Part shown: positions 26,536 through 37,436 of the stretch, piece after piece
Position numbering within the stretch: the stretch's first letter is position 1
Layout of the letters: each line of letters opens with the position of its first letter
DNA from: JAXLRU01 sp046330935
GTDB taxonomy: Bacteria; Actinomycetota; Actinomycetes; Actinomycetales; Kineosporiaceae
Direction: 5' to 3'
Assembly (NCBI GenBank): GCA_046330935.1
Contig: JAXLRU010000009.1
Coordinates: forward strand, 49,119 to 113,118
DNA: 64,000 nucleotides
Position numbers and translations under genes: made by a program
The notes under the pieces: generated by a model
Seen by the model: the letters and a program-made list of their open reading frames with translations, nothing else
What the model was told of the DNA's origin: nothing
Databases searched by the model: none

Positions 26536-27795
26536 TCAGCGTCCGGTGGCGGACGTGGTGCGCCGGGTGATGGCGTCGACGCTGGCCGCGAGCAGGAGGA
26601 CCAGCGCGGTCACCATGTACTGCACGCCCGAGCGCTGCGTGATGAACGGCAGCCCGTTGTTGATCACGCCGACGACGAGCCCGCCGAGGACGGCGTCGAT
26701 GATGCGACCGCGGCCGCCGAACAGGGACGTGCCGCCGATGACGGCTGCCGCGACGGCGAGCAGCAGCGTCGTGCCGACACCGGTGGTCGGCGAGACGGAG
26801 TTGTCGCGCGAGGCGATGAGGATGCCGCCGATGGCGGCCATCGCCGAGCTGATCATGAAGCAGGCGATCCGGATGCTGGCGACGTTGATGCCCGCACGAC
26901 GGGCGGCCTCGGCATTGCCGCCGACCGCGTAGACGTGCCGCCCGAACGCGGTGCGGCTGAGCAGGAACGTGAGGCCGACGACGAACACGATCGTAAACGG
27001 GATGACGACCGGGACGCCCTTGAGCGACTTCACCACCGCGTTCGGGGACCGCTCCTGGTTCAGGAAGGCAGTCACGAGGGACATCACGACCGCCAGCGAC
27101 ACGATCTTGGCGATCAGCACCGGCATCGGCGCGGCCGAGAGCCCGGCGCGGGCACGCCTGGCCGCTCCGGCGAAGGCGCTGGCGGCATACCCGATCACGA
27201 CGACCGCGACCATGATCCAGCCGTAGACCGGCTTCATGTTGTCGTTGTTGACCGACCGGACGACGCCCTCGCCGATCCCGATCGTCCCGCCCTCACCGAT
27301 CACCAGGAGCATGACGCCCTGCAGGCCGAGGAAGAACGCGAGCGTGACGACGAAGGACGGGATGCCGAGCCAGGCCACGAGCAGGCCGACGACGAGGCCG
27401 ATGACGAGGCCGGTGGCGATGCACGCCGCCACCGTGAGCGGCCAGGAGACCTCGTGCTTGGTGAGCAGGACGGCGAGCACCGCGGCCGAGGTGCCGCCGG
27501 TGACGCCGGCACCCAGGTCGATCTCGCCGAGCAGCAGCACGAACACCAGGCCCATGGCGATGAACATGACGCCGGCGCTCTGGCCGGGCAGGTTCGCCAG
27601 GTTGCGTGCGGTCGGGAAGACGTCGCTCTGCATCGCGGAGAAGAAGACGAGGAGGGCCGCGAGGCCGAGCACCGCGGGGAGGCTGCCGGTGTCGCCGCCT
27701 CGGACCCGCTGCACGTACGAGCGCAGCGCACCGACGATCGGGTTGGTCGCCGCGTCGTCGACGGGCTCGGTCGGGGTCGACGTCGGGACGCTCAT
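26536..27795 (-). CDS. xylH: Sugar ABC transporter permease, XylH-like
   Basis: A 419-residue membrane protein with 10 or more hydrophobic segments. It shows features of the ribose/xylose permease family: LLGEIDLGAGVTGG, WLGIPSFVVTLAFFLGLQG, GRHVYAVGGNAEAARRAGI and GGTSLFGGRGRI. It would form the membrane channel of an importer for xylose or a related monosaccharide. Its start overlaps the ATPase stop by four nt. Substrate is inferred from family resemblance. Confidence 0.88.
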   Translation of the reverse strand: MSVPTSTPTEPVDDAATNPIVGALRSYVQRVRGGDTGSLPAVLGLAALLVFFSAMQSDVFPTARNLANLPGQSAGVMFIAMGLVFVLLLGEIDLGAGVTGGTSAAVLAVLLTKHEVSWPLTVAACIATGLVIGLVVGLLVAWLGIPSFVVTLAFFLGLQGVMLLVIGEGGTIGIGEGVVRSVNNDNMKPVYGWIMVAVVVIGYAASAFAGAARRARAGLSAAPMPVLIAKIVSLAVVMSLVTAFLNQERSPNAVVKSLKGVPVVIPFTIVFVVGLTFLLSRTAFGRHVYAVGGNAEAARRAGINVASIRIACFMISSAMAAIGGILIASRDNSVSPTTGVGTTLLLAVAAAVIGGTSLFGGRGRIIDAVLGGLVVGVINNGLPFITQRSGVQYMVTALVLLLAASVDAITRRTTSATGR

Positions 27796-28625
27796 GCGGA
27801 CACCTGCTTCGGCTCACGCGGCAGGCCGAGGTCACCGCTGCGACCCGCGGTGATCAGCTCGACGATCTGGGAATGGGTCACGTCGGATGCCTGGACCTGG
27901 GCGGCCATCTGCCCGAGGTACAGCGCCGCCACGTTGTCGGCGACGCGCAGGACGTCGTTCATGTTGTGCGAGATGAGGATGACGCCGAGTCCGGCGTCGG
28001 CCAGCCGGCGGACGAGGTTGAGCACCTGCTCGGTCTGCGCGACACCCAGGGCGGCAGTGGGCTCGTCGAGGATCACCAGCTTGCTGTTCCACAGCACGGA
28101 GCGCGCGATGGCGACCGTCTGGCGCTGGCCGCCGGAGAGGCTGGAGACCTTCATCCGCACCGACTTCAGGGTGCGCACCGACAGCCCGCGCAGCGTCTCC
28201 TCGGCCCGGCGCTCCATCGTCGTCTCGTCGAGGGTCCCCCGACGGCGCAGCTCACGGCCCAGGTAGAGGTTCTGGACGACGTCCAGGTTGTCGCAGAGCG
28301 CGAGGTCCTGGTAGACGACCTCGATCCCGAGCTGGTTGGCCTGCTTGGGGCTGTGGACGGCGGTCTCCTCACCTTCGAAGCGGTAGGAGCCGCTGTCGAA
28401 GCCGTGGATCCCGGCGATGCCCTTGATGAGCGTGGACTTGCCTGCCCCGTTGTCGCCGACCAGCGCGGTGACCTTGCCCGGCCACACGTCGAGGTCGACC
28501 CCGCGCAGCACGTGCACGGCGCCGAAGCTCTTGTTGATCCCGCGCAGGCTCAGCAACGGCGTGCCGGCGTCGGGGACGGGGACGACGGCGGGCTCGCCGT
28601 CGGCACCCGTGGGGGTCGTACTCAT
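27792..28625 (-). CDS. xylG: Sugar ABC transporter ATP-binding protein, XylG-like, single domain
   Basis: A 277-residue ATPase with Walker A GDNGAGKS (57-64), signature LSGGQRQ, Walker B LVILDEPTA and switch His in LISHNM. Most sugar ATPases of this family carry two tandem nucleotide-binding domains of about 500 residues; this one has a single domain, presumably acting as a dimer. ATG at 28625 follows a GAGG site. It lies between the binding-protein gene, from which it is separated by two hairpins, and the permease gene, which it overlaps. Confidence 0.88.
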   Translation of the reverse strand: MSTTPTGADGEPAVVPVPDAGTPLLSLRGINKSFGAVHVLRGVDLDVWPGKVTALVGDNGAGKSTLIKGIAGIHGFDSGSYRFEGEETAVHSPKQANQLGIEVVYQDLALCDNLDVVQNLYLGRELRRRGTLDETTMERRAEETLRGLSVRTLKSVRMKVSSLSGGQRQTVAIARSVLWNSKLVILDEPTAALGVAQTEQVLNLVRRLADAGLGVILISHNMNDVLRVADNVAALYLGQMAAQVQASDVTHSQIVELITAGRSGDLGLPREPKQVSA

Positions 28626-28677
28626 GGCACCTCGGTTGATCCTCGGGTCGGCGTCCTCGCCGACCGACCAGTACGAC

Positions 28678-28704
28678 GAGGGCCCGCACCAATGCGGGCC
28701 CCTC
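28678..28704 (-). terminator. First intercistronic hairpin of the sugar importer operon
   Basis: GAGGGCCCGCA pairs with TGCGGGCCCCTC across CCAA with one bulged base. It lies between the binding-protein stop and the ATPase start, next to a second, longer hairpin. Such structures often protect the upstream mRNA so that the binding protein is made in excess. Confidence 0.6.
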
Positions 28705-28741
28705 GCGGTGCGCCGCCGGCCGTCCTCCGGCGGCGCACCGC
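28705..28741 (-). terminator. Second intercistronic hairpin, perfect 15-bp stem
   Basis: GCGGTGCGCCGCCGG pairs perfectly with its complement across a 7-nt loop, starting 16 nt after the binding-protein stop on the minus strand. It may partly terminate transcription or block 3' decay. Directly adjacent to the first hairpin. Confidence 0.7.
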
Positions 28742-28756
28742 ATGGCATGCGACGGA

Positions 28757-29863
28757 TCAGGAGACGCCGTTGTCCGTGCACGCCTTCTTGAGGGCGTCGG
28801 TGGTGCAGACCTTGTCGGCCGTGGTGTAGCCGTCGGCGATGACGTCCTTGACGTTGGCCTTGAAGATCGCCTGCGGCTCCAGCAGGACGGACTTCACGGA
28901 GGCGCTGGTCTTGGTGTCGGTGACCGACCCGGTGGCCAGGGCGTCGGCGGCGGCGGTGTCACCCTTGGCGAGGGCGATCGCCAGCGCGGCGGCCGCGTCG
29001 GCCTCCTTCTTCACGGCCTTGTAGACCGTCATGCACTGCGTGCCGAGCAGGACCCGCTGCAGGCCCTCGTCGGTGGCGTCCTGACCGGTGGTCGGGATCT
29101 GACCGGCGAGGCCGTTGCGCTCCAGGACCGAGACCACGGCGCCGCCGAGGCCGTCGTTCGCCGAGGCGACACCGACGAACTTGCCCTGCTGCTTGGTGAA
29201 GATCTGCTCGAAGATCTGGCCGGCCTTCGTGTTGTCCCAGTCCGGCACGGACTGGTCGTCCACGATCGAGTACCCGGCGTCCTTGACCGACTTCTCGTAG
29301 CCCTGCTTGAACAGCGTGGCGTTGTTGTCGGTGGGCGAGCCGTTGAGCAGGACGACCCCGCCGGAGGTCTTGCCCTTCTCCTTCAGGCAGGTCACCAGAC
29401 CGTCGCCGATCGCGGCGCCGACCTTCACGTTGTCGAAGGACACGTAGTACGACGCGCCGCCGCCCAGCGTGAGCCGGTCGTAGTCGATGACCGGGATCGC
29501 GGCGTTCTTGGCCTTGGTGATGACGGCCGCGCCGGTCTCGGAGTCGAGGTTGACGATCATCAGGGCCTTGACGCCCTTGCTGATCATGCCCTCGGCGATC
29601 GTGGAGAACTTCGCCTTGTCGTTGCCGGCGTTCTGGATGTCGGGCGTGAACCCGGCCGCCGTGATCGCCTCGGTGAGGTACTTGCGGTCGGCGGTCTCCC
29701 AGCGGTTCGACGACGCCGAGTCGGGGAGGATCACGCCGATCGTGCCGCCGCCGGAGGCACCCGAGGACGAGGCCCCGGGGGTGGCCTCGTCGTCCCCACA
29801 GGCCGACAGGGTCAACGAGCTGGCGGCCACGAGGGCGAGGACGCCGAGGAAAGGCTTGCGCAT
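28757..29863 (-). CDS. xylF: Sugar ABC transporter substrate-binding lipoprotein, XylF/ChvE-like
   Basis: A 368-residue lipoprotein: signal peptide with lipobox LTLSAC (Cys22), a Ser/Gly linker, then a two-lobe periplasmic-binding fold. IGVILPDSASSNRWE, IVNLDSETGAA, IPVIDYDRLTLGG and YYVSFDNVKVG resemble XylF and ChvE, which bind xylose and other aldoses. ATG at 29863. First gene of an operon with ATPase and permease; two hairpins follow it. An inverted repeat 118-134 nt upstream may be the operator. Confidence 0.88.
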   Translation of the reverse strand: MRKPFLGVLALVAASSLTLSACGDDEATPGASSSGASGGGTIGVILPDSASSNRWETADRKYLTEAITAAGFTPDIQNAGNDKAKFSTIAEGMISKGVKALMIVNLDSETGAAVITKAKNAAIPVIDYDRLTLGGGASYYVSFDNVKVGAAIGDGLVTCLKEKGKTSGGVVLLNGSPTDNNATLFKQGYEKSVKDAGYSIVDDQSVPDWDNTKAGQIFEQIFTKQQGKFVGVASANDGLGGAVVSVLERNGLAGQIPTTGQDATDEGLQRVLLGTQCMTVYKAVKKEADAAAALAIALAKGDTAAADALATGSVTDTKTSASVKSVLLEPQAIFKANVKDVIADGYTTADKVCTTDALKKACTDNGVS

Positions 29864-29980
29864 GGTGCTCCGGTCCTTCCTGGAACCGGGACCGCCCGGT
29901 TCCGGACAGGCTCCCCACGACGTCGGGGGGCCGGCGCGCGCGGGCCGGCACGACAGTGCGGCGACCACGGCGCAACTCTT

Positions 29981-29997
29981 TGTTGTCCCACGCAACA
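29981..29997. promoter_or_regulatory. Candidate operator upstream of the sugar importer operon
   Basis: TGTTG and CAACA form an inverted repeat with a 7-nt spacer in an AT-richer patch. It lies upstream of the binding-protein gene in a 408-nt intergenic region (29864-30271), the rest of which shows nothing else apart from the aconitase terminator. It could be bound by the ROK regulator; this is inference from position. Confidence 0.4.
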
Positions 29998-30220
29998 TAA
30001 GGGCTTCGGCGAGGGTCAGCGACCGGCGCGCCGAGAGTTTCGTCGACGATCGGCGAACGGTTCCTCACGGAACGCAACCCTCCGGCGGCGGATCGCGCCG
30101 AAGGTTCCGCTTTGCCCCCGGCCCCCAGCGCCGCCTGACCGACCTCGGTGACTCGGCGTAGGTTCGGGCCCTGGGTCCCTTGCGCCGAACGGTCGGGCCC
30201 GTTTCACCCGGTCGGACGAC

Positions 30221-30253
30221 GGTGCCCCGCCACGCACTGCGTGACGGGGCACC
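30221..30253 (-). terminator. Terminator downstream of acnA
   Basis: GGTGCCCCG pairs with CGGGGCACC, then after one C-A mismatch CACG pairs with CGTG, around a 5-nt loop. It begins 18 nt after the acnA stop on the minus strand. No T-tract, as usual in high-GC actinomycetes. Confidence 0.7.
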
Positions 30254-30271
30254 GTGGTGCTGCGAGGGACG

Positions 30272-32968
<2,697 letters not shown>

Positions 32969-33111
32969 GGCTGACGCTCCCTGGTGGTCGGTGACGGTCG
33001 TCGGGGCACGGCCGCCCGGCCGGGTGCGGGACCGGGCGGGGGCGGGCGCGGGGCGAGTGCGCTGCCCGCCATCCTGCACCACCGTGTGACCAAGGTCCCC
33101 GGCCGGGGCGG

Positions 33112-33129
33112 TATCTCGACGTCGAGACA
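33112..33129. promoter_or_regulatory. Palindromic operator, promoter-distal copy relative to TRAM gene (proximal to acnA)
   Basis: TATCTCGACGTCGAGACA contains a perfect 14-bp palindrome TCTCGACGTCGAGA. It lies about 144 nt before the acnA start codon and just downstream of a possible -10 (TAAACT on the minus strand, 33130-33135), so it would cover the transcription start. Its centre is 33 bp from the second copy. Confidence 0.7.
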
Positions 33130-33141
33130 GTTTAGGTCGCA

Positions 33142-33165
33142 AGGTATCTCGATGTCGAGATACCT
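33142..33165. promoter_or_regulatory. Second palindromic operator upstream of acnA
   Basis: Two perfect 11-bp arms (AGGTATCTCGA and TCGAGATACCT) are separated by TG. On the minus strand a -35-like TCGACA lies inside it, 18 nt before TAAACT. The shape resembles 18-bp palindromes bound by MarR/UrtR-type regulators; TamR of Streptomyces is known to control aconitase through such sites. The regulator here is not in the window. Confidence 0.75.
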
Positions 33166-33175
33166 CGAGGCAGGA

Positions 33176-34555
33176 TCACGAGGACGCCGGCACCAGCTGC
33201 GCCACGGTCTCCAGGTGATGCGTCATGGGGAACAGGTCGAAGGCCTCCATCCGCTCCACCCGCCAGCCCGCCTCGACGGCGCGGCGCAGGTCACGGGCGA
33301 GCGCCGCGGGATCGCAGGCGACCAGCACGATCACGCGCGGGCGCGCGGCCAGCACCGCGTCGATCACCGCCGCGCCCGCACCCGAGCGCGGGGGGTCGAG
33401 GACGACGACGTCGGGGCGGGCCTGCTCGGTCGCGACCCAGCGCTCCACCCGCTCGCCCACCACCTCCACCCAGGGCAGGTCGTGCAGGTTGCGCCGGGCG
33501 TCGCGCACGGCCCGATCGCCGGACTCCACGGCCACGACGCCGCCGTCGCCGCCCACGGCCAGCGCCAGTGCGGCGCTGAACAGCCCCACCCCCGAGTACA
33601 GGTCCCACGCCCGCTCCCCCGCACGCGGCGCGGCGAAGTCGAGGACCGTGCGGGCCAGCGTCGCCGCCGCACCGGGGTGCACCTGCCAGAAGCCGGCTCC
33701 GCCGACCCGGAACGCGCGCGACACCGAACCCGCGGGCGAGGGCAGTTCCACGGTTTCCGACACCCAGGCCCGCCCGGCCAGGCGCACGGGACCCTCGCCT
33801 CCGTCCAGCGCAATCGACGCCTCGGCGGCCAGCGGCGGGAGGTCGGTCCGGCGCCGGGGTGCCCGCGCGCCGTCCCGGGGCTCGACGACGGCGAGCCGCT
33901 GCTCGCCGTCCGCGACCCCGACGACGTCCACCGCCGCCACCCCCGGCCACGGCCGCCCCGTCACGTCGAGGGCACTGACCTGCGGATGCGCGATGCGGCA
34001 CCAGTCGATCGGCACCACCTCGTGGGAGCGGAACCCGCGCAGGCCCGCGCGGCCCGCGGCGTCGACGGCGAACCGCACCCGCGTGCGCCACCCGAGCCCG
34101 TCGTCGTCCCCCGGCACGGCGGCGACGGCGACCGGCCACCACGGCTGGGCGTCCAGGTCGAAGCCACCCAGACGCGTCAACTGCTCGGCGAGCACGCGCT
34201 GCTTGAGCTCCCGCTGCACGTCGAGGGTCGCGTGCTGCCAGTCGCAGCCCCCGCACGCGCCGGGCCGGGCCCACGGACAGGGCGGCTGCACGCGCCCGGG
34301 GTCGGCGCGCACGACCTCCACCGCGTCCCCACGCCAGAACCGCGCCCCCGGCTCGGCCTCCGTGAACCGGACGAGGACGCGCTCACCCGGCAGGGCGTGC
34401 CGGACGAACACCACCCGCCCGTCGTGGCGCGCCACGCAGTGGCCCCCGTGGGCGACCTCCCCGATCTCCAGCTCGACGGGATCGGGCAGTGCCGCGGGTG
34501 CCGCGGGTGCGCCGGCGGCCGCAGCCCTCGACCGGGGGGACCGGCGCCCGGTCAG
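33176..34555 (-). CDS. TRAM-domain RNA (uracil-5) methyltransferase, RlmD/TrmA family, probable CTG start
   Basis: The protein methylates uracil in rRNA or tRNA using SAM. In order: TRAM domain (VELEIGEVAHGGHCVARHDG), iron-sulfur cysteines CPWARPGACGGCDWQHA and CRIAHP, and the methyltransferase core with DLYSGVGLFS, VLDPPRSGAG and the catalytic Cys in ACDPAALARDL. The only usual start codon is GTG at 34435, which would cut the TRAM domain in half. The frame stays open upstream to CTG at 34555, overlapping the permease stop (CTGA) and placed 6 nt after GGGAGG. That gives 459 residues. The CTG start is inferred; a sequencing error is the alternative. Confidence 0.85.
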   Translation of the reverse strand: MTGRRSPRSRAAAAGAPAAPAALPDPVELEIGEVAHGGHCVARHDGRVVFVRHALPGERVLVRFTEAEPGARFWRGDAVEVVRADPGRVQPPCPWARPGACGGCDWQHATLDVQRELKQRVLAEQLTRLGGFDLDAQPWWPVAVAAVPGDDDGLGWRTRVRFAVDAAGRAGLRGFRSHEVVPIDWCRIAHPQVSALDVTGRPWPGVAAVDVVGVADGEQRLAVVEPRDGARAPRRRTDLPPLAAEASIALDGGEGPVRLAGRAWVSETVELPSPAGSVSRAFRVGGAGFWQVHPGAAATLARTVLDFAAPRAGERAWDLYSGVGLFSAALALAVGGDGGVVAVESGDRAVRDARRNLHDLPWVEVVGERVERWVATEQARPDVVVLDPPRSGAGAAVIDAVLAARPRVIVLVACDPAALARDLRRAVEAGWRVERMEAFDLFPMTHHLETVAQLVPASS

Positions 34556-36630
34556 GACGCCCCTCCCGAGCCGGCCGGGCCACCCGGATCGGGGGCCCCC
34601 GCGGCCTCGCGCTCGTCCTGCGCGACACCGATGCGACGGATCATGCCGGGCCCCGCGACGTCCTCACGGTCCTCCAGCCCTTCCGAGGACCGCAGCTGCC
34701 ACGGGACGCTCGCGACCATCACGCCCGGCGTGAAGTGCAGGCGGCCCTTGAGTCGCAGCGCGGACTGGTTGTGCAGGATCTGCTCCCACCAATGCCCGAC
34801 GACGTACTCGGGGATGAACACGACCACGAGATCGCGGGGGCTCTCCCGGCGGATCGACTTCACGTAGTCCACGACCGGCCGCGTGATCTCGCGGTAGGGG
34901 CTGTCGAGGGCCCGCAGGGGCACGGGGATCTGGCGGCGCTCCCAGTCCTCCTGCAGCTTGCGGGTCTCCTCGGGCTCCACCACGACGGTCAGGCCCTCCA
35001 GGACCGACGGCCGCGATGCCCGGGCGTAGGCCAGGGCCCGCAGTGCCGGCTTGTGCAGCTTCGACACCAGCACGATGGCGTGCACCCGCGAGGGCAGCAC
35101 CCGCGCCTTGCTGCCGTCCTCGGCCGCGAGCTCACGGGCCACGCGCTCGTAGTGGCGCCGGATCGCCTGCATCAGCAGGAACAGCAGGGCCATCGCCAGC
35201 AGGGTCAGCCACGCGCCCCGCGTGAACTTCGTGATCAGGACGACGATCAGCACCGCACCGGTGATCGTGAGCCCGATGGCGTTGATCACCCGCGAGCGCT
35301 TCATGCGGGCCCGTGTCTTCGGGTCCACCTCGGTCCGCAACAGCCGCGTCCAGTGCCGCACCATGCCGGTCTGGCTCGTGGTGAACGAGATGAACACCCC
35401 GACGATGTAGAGCTGGATCAGGCGGGTCACCTCGGCGTCGAACGCGAGGATCAGCATGCTCGCCGCACCCGCCAGGAAGATGATCCCGTTGCTGAAGGCC
35501 AGGCGGTCCCCGCGCGTGTGCAGCTGGCGGGGCAGCAGGTCGTCCCGGGCGAGGATCGAGCCCAGCACGGGGAACCCGTTGAAGGCGGTGTTCGCGGCGA
35601 GCACGAGGATCAGCCCGGTGGTCGCCGCCACGAGGTAGAAGGCCGGCGGGAACCCGCCGAAGAGGGCCTTGGCGATCTGGCCGATCACCGGGTCCTGGAC
35701 GTAGCTCGCACCCACCGGCGTGCCGTCGGGGCGCAGGAGCTGCTCGGCGGGCTTCTCGGCGTAGCGCAGGTGCATGAGGTTGGCCAGGCCGATGATCCCC
35801 AGCAGCATGCTCACGGCGATGGCGCCGAGCATGGCCAGCGTCGTCGCGGCGTTGCGGCTCTTGGGCGCCTTGAACGCCGGCACCCCGTTGCTGATGGCCT
35901 CGACCCCGGTGAGGGCGGCACAGCCCGAGGAGAACGCGCGCAGCAGGAGGAACCCGCCGGCGAGACCGGTCAGGCCCGCCTCGTACCCCGGCTCGGCGAT
36001 GAGGTGCAGGTCGGCGCTCTCCACCTCGGGCAGCTTGCCGAGGAAGAACAGCAGGTACCCGAACAGGCACATCCCCAGGATCGTGCCCATGAACAGGTAG
36101 GTCGGGACGGCGAAGGCGGAGCCCGACTCGCGCACGCCGCGCAGGTTGATCGTCATCAGGATGAGGACGAGCGCCACCGCCAGCACGGCCTCGTGGCCCC
36201 GCAGGCCGGGCACGGCCGAGGCGATGTACTGGGCCCCCGAGGACACCGACACCGCGACGGTGAGCACGTAGTCGCACAGCAGGGCGCTGGCCACCGTGAG
36301 GCCCGCCTTGATGCCGAGGTTGGTCGTGGCCACCTCGTAGTCCCCACCACCGGAGGGGTAGGCGTGCACGTTCTGCCGGTAGGACGCCACGACGATCACC
36401 ATGACGAAGACGACCGCGAGGCCGACCCACGGCGACAGCGTCAGCGACGCCGCGCCGGCGATGGCGAGGGTGAGGAACACCTCGTCGGGGGCGTAGGCGA
36501 CCGACGACAGCGCGTCGCTGGCGAAGACCGGCAGGGCGATGCGCTTGGGCAGCAACGTCTCCGACAGGCGCTCGCTGCGCACGGGTCGGCCGACGAGCAG
36601 TCGCTTCACGGCATCTGTAAGGGGCAACAC
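34552..36630 (-). CDS. KimA-like potassium/APC-superfamily permease
   Basis: A 692-residue protein with about 12 membrane segments and a C-terminal cytoplasmic domain of roughly 200 residues. It strongly resembles Bacillus KimA (YdaO): FASDALSSVAYAPDE, SYRQNVHAYPSGGGDY, LLRAFSSGCAALTGVEAISNGVPAFK, LVLAANTAFNGFP and FTTSQTGMVRHW. KimA is a high-affinity K+ importer controlled by c-di-AMP through its cytosolic domain. Here the gene is divergent from two TrkA/RCK proteins, supporting a potassium role. Annotated elsewhere as amino-acid permease; K+ is inferred. GTG at 36630; no clear ribosome site. Confidence 0.85.
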   Translation of the reverse strand: MLPLTDAVKRLLVGRPVRSERLSETLLPKRIALPVFASDALSSVAYAPDEVFLTLAIAGAASLTLSPWVGLAVVFVMVIVVASYRQNVHAYPSGGGDYEVATTNLGIKAGLTVASALLCDYVLTVAVSVSSGAQYIASAVPGLRGHEAVLAVALVLILMTINLRGVRESGSAFAVPTYLFMGTILGMCLFGYLLFFLGKLPEVESADLHLIAEPGYEAGLTGLAGGFLLLRAFSSGCAALTGVEAISNGVPAFKAPKSRNAATTLAMLGAIAVSMLLGIIGLANLMHLRYAEKPAEQLLRPDGTPVGASYVQDPVIGQIAKALFGGFPPAFYLVAATTGLILVLAANTAFNGFPVLGSILARDDLLPRQLHTRGDRLAFSNGIIFLAGAASMLILAFDAEVTRLIQLYIVGVFISFTTSQTGMVRHWTRLLRTEVDPKTRARMKRSRVINAIGLTITGAVLIVVLITKFTRGAWLTLLAMALLFLLMQAIRRHYERVARELAAEDGSKARVLPSRVHAIVLVSKLHKPALRALAYARASRPSVLEGLTVVVEPEETRKLQEDWERRQIPVPLRALDSPYREITRPVVDYVKSIRRESPRDLVVVFIPEYVVGHWWEQILHNQSALRLKGRLHFTPGVMVASVPWQLRSSEGLEDREDVAGPGMIRRIGVAQDEREAAGAPDPGGPAGSGGAS

Positions 36631-36770
36631 GAGCGCTCATCGTAGGCGCCGCGAGGGGGCCCGTGCCGCGGGCGTGTAGCGTCTGGCGCGACGGAGCCGA
36701 CGTCGGCTGCCCCTGCGGGGCGCGCCGGGGGCCCGTCGCCCGCCGAGGACGACGAGGAATTGGACCTGCG

Positions 36771-37436
36771 GTGCACTTCGTGATCATGGGTTGTGGCCGG
36801 ACCGGCGCCACGCTCGCCCAGCTCGTCGAGGAGCGCGGCCACACGGTCGCGGTCGTGGACCAGAACCCCGACGCGTTCCGGCGCCTGGGTGCCGGGTTCG
36901 AGGGGCGCCGCGTCACCGGGCTCGGCTTCGACCGCGACACCCTGCTCGAGGCGGGCATCCAGGACGCCTACGCGTTCGCGGCCGTCAGCAACGGCGACAA
37001 CTCGAACATCCTCGCCGCCCGCGTGGCGCGGGAGACCTTCGGCGTCCAGCACGTCGTCGCGCGCATCTACGACCCCGGCCGCGCCGAGGTGTACGAGCGC
37101 CTGGGCATCCCCACGGTCGCCACGGTCCGGTGGACCGCCGACCAGATGGTGCGCCGCCTGCTGCCCAGCGGGGCCGTGCCCGAGTTCCGGGACGCCTCCG
37201 GCGTCCTCGCCCTCGCCGAGGTCCACGTGCACCTGGGGTGGGTCGGGCGGCGCATGGAGGCGCTGCAGGCCGCCACCGGCGCTCGCGTGGCCTACCTCAC
37301 CCGGCTCGGTGACGGGCTCATCCCCCTCCCGGACACCGTGTACCAGGAGGGCGACATCGTGCACTTGATCATGCGTGAGACCGAGGCCGCGGCGGTCGAG
37401 TCCGTGCTCGCCGCGCCGCCCCAGCAGGAGGACTGA
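36771..37436 (+). CDS. TrkA-family potassium uptake regulator (CeoB-like)
   Basis: A 221-residue RCK protein. The TrkA-N Rossmann domain has VIMGCGRTGATLA and acidic VVDQNPDAF, then a TrkA-C domain (about 135-215: FRDASGVLALAEVHV, YQEGDIVHLIM). Such proteins bind NAD(H) or nucleotides and gate K+ transporters at the membrane. GTG at 36771 follows GAGGAA. It overlaps the next gene by one nt (TGATG). No TrkH/KtrB channel is nearby, so the divergent KimA-like permease is the obvious partner. Confidence 0.88.
   Translation: MHFVIMGCGRTGATLAQLVEERGHTVAVVDQNPDAFRRLGAGFEGRRVTGLGFDRDTLLEAGIQDAYAFAAVSNGDNSNILAARVARETFGVQHVVARIYDPGRAEVYERLGIPTVATVRWTADQMVRRLLPSGAVPEFRDASGVLALAEVHVHLGWVGRRMEALQAATGARVAYLTRLGDGLIPLPDTVYQEGDIVHLIMRETEAAAVESVLAAPPQQED

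Noticed and set aside
29864..30271. A tRNA or small RNA gene in the 408-nt gap
   Set aside because: No cloverleaf or conserved RNA core seen; only a terminator and one inverted repeat stand out.
34435..34437. GTG as start of the TRAM methyltransferase
   Set aside because: It would remove the first half of the TRAM domain, whose conserved residues are encoded directly upstream in the same frame.
36631..36770. A c-di-AMP (ydaO-type) riboswitch before the KimA-like gene
   Set aside because: The 140-nt divergent region is too short for it together with two promoters, and the expected conserved blocks are not visible.
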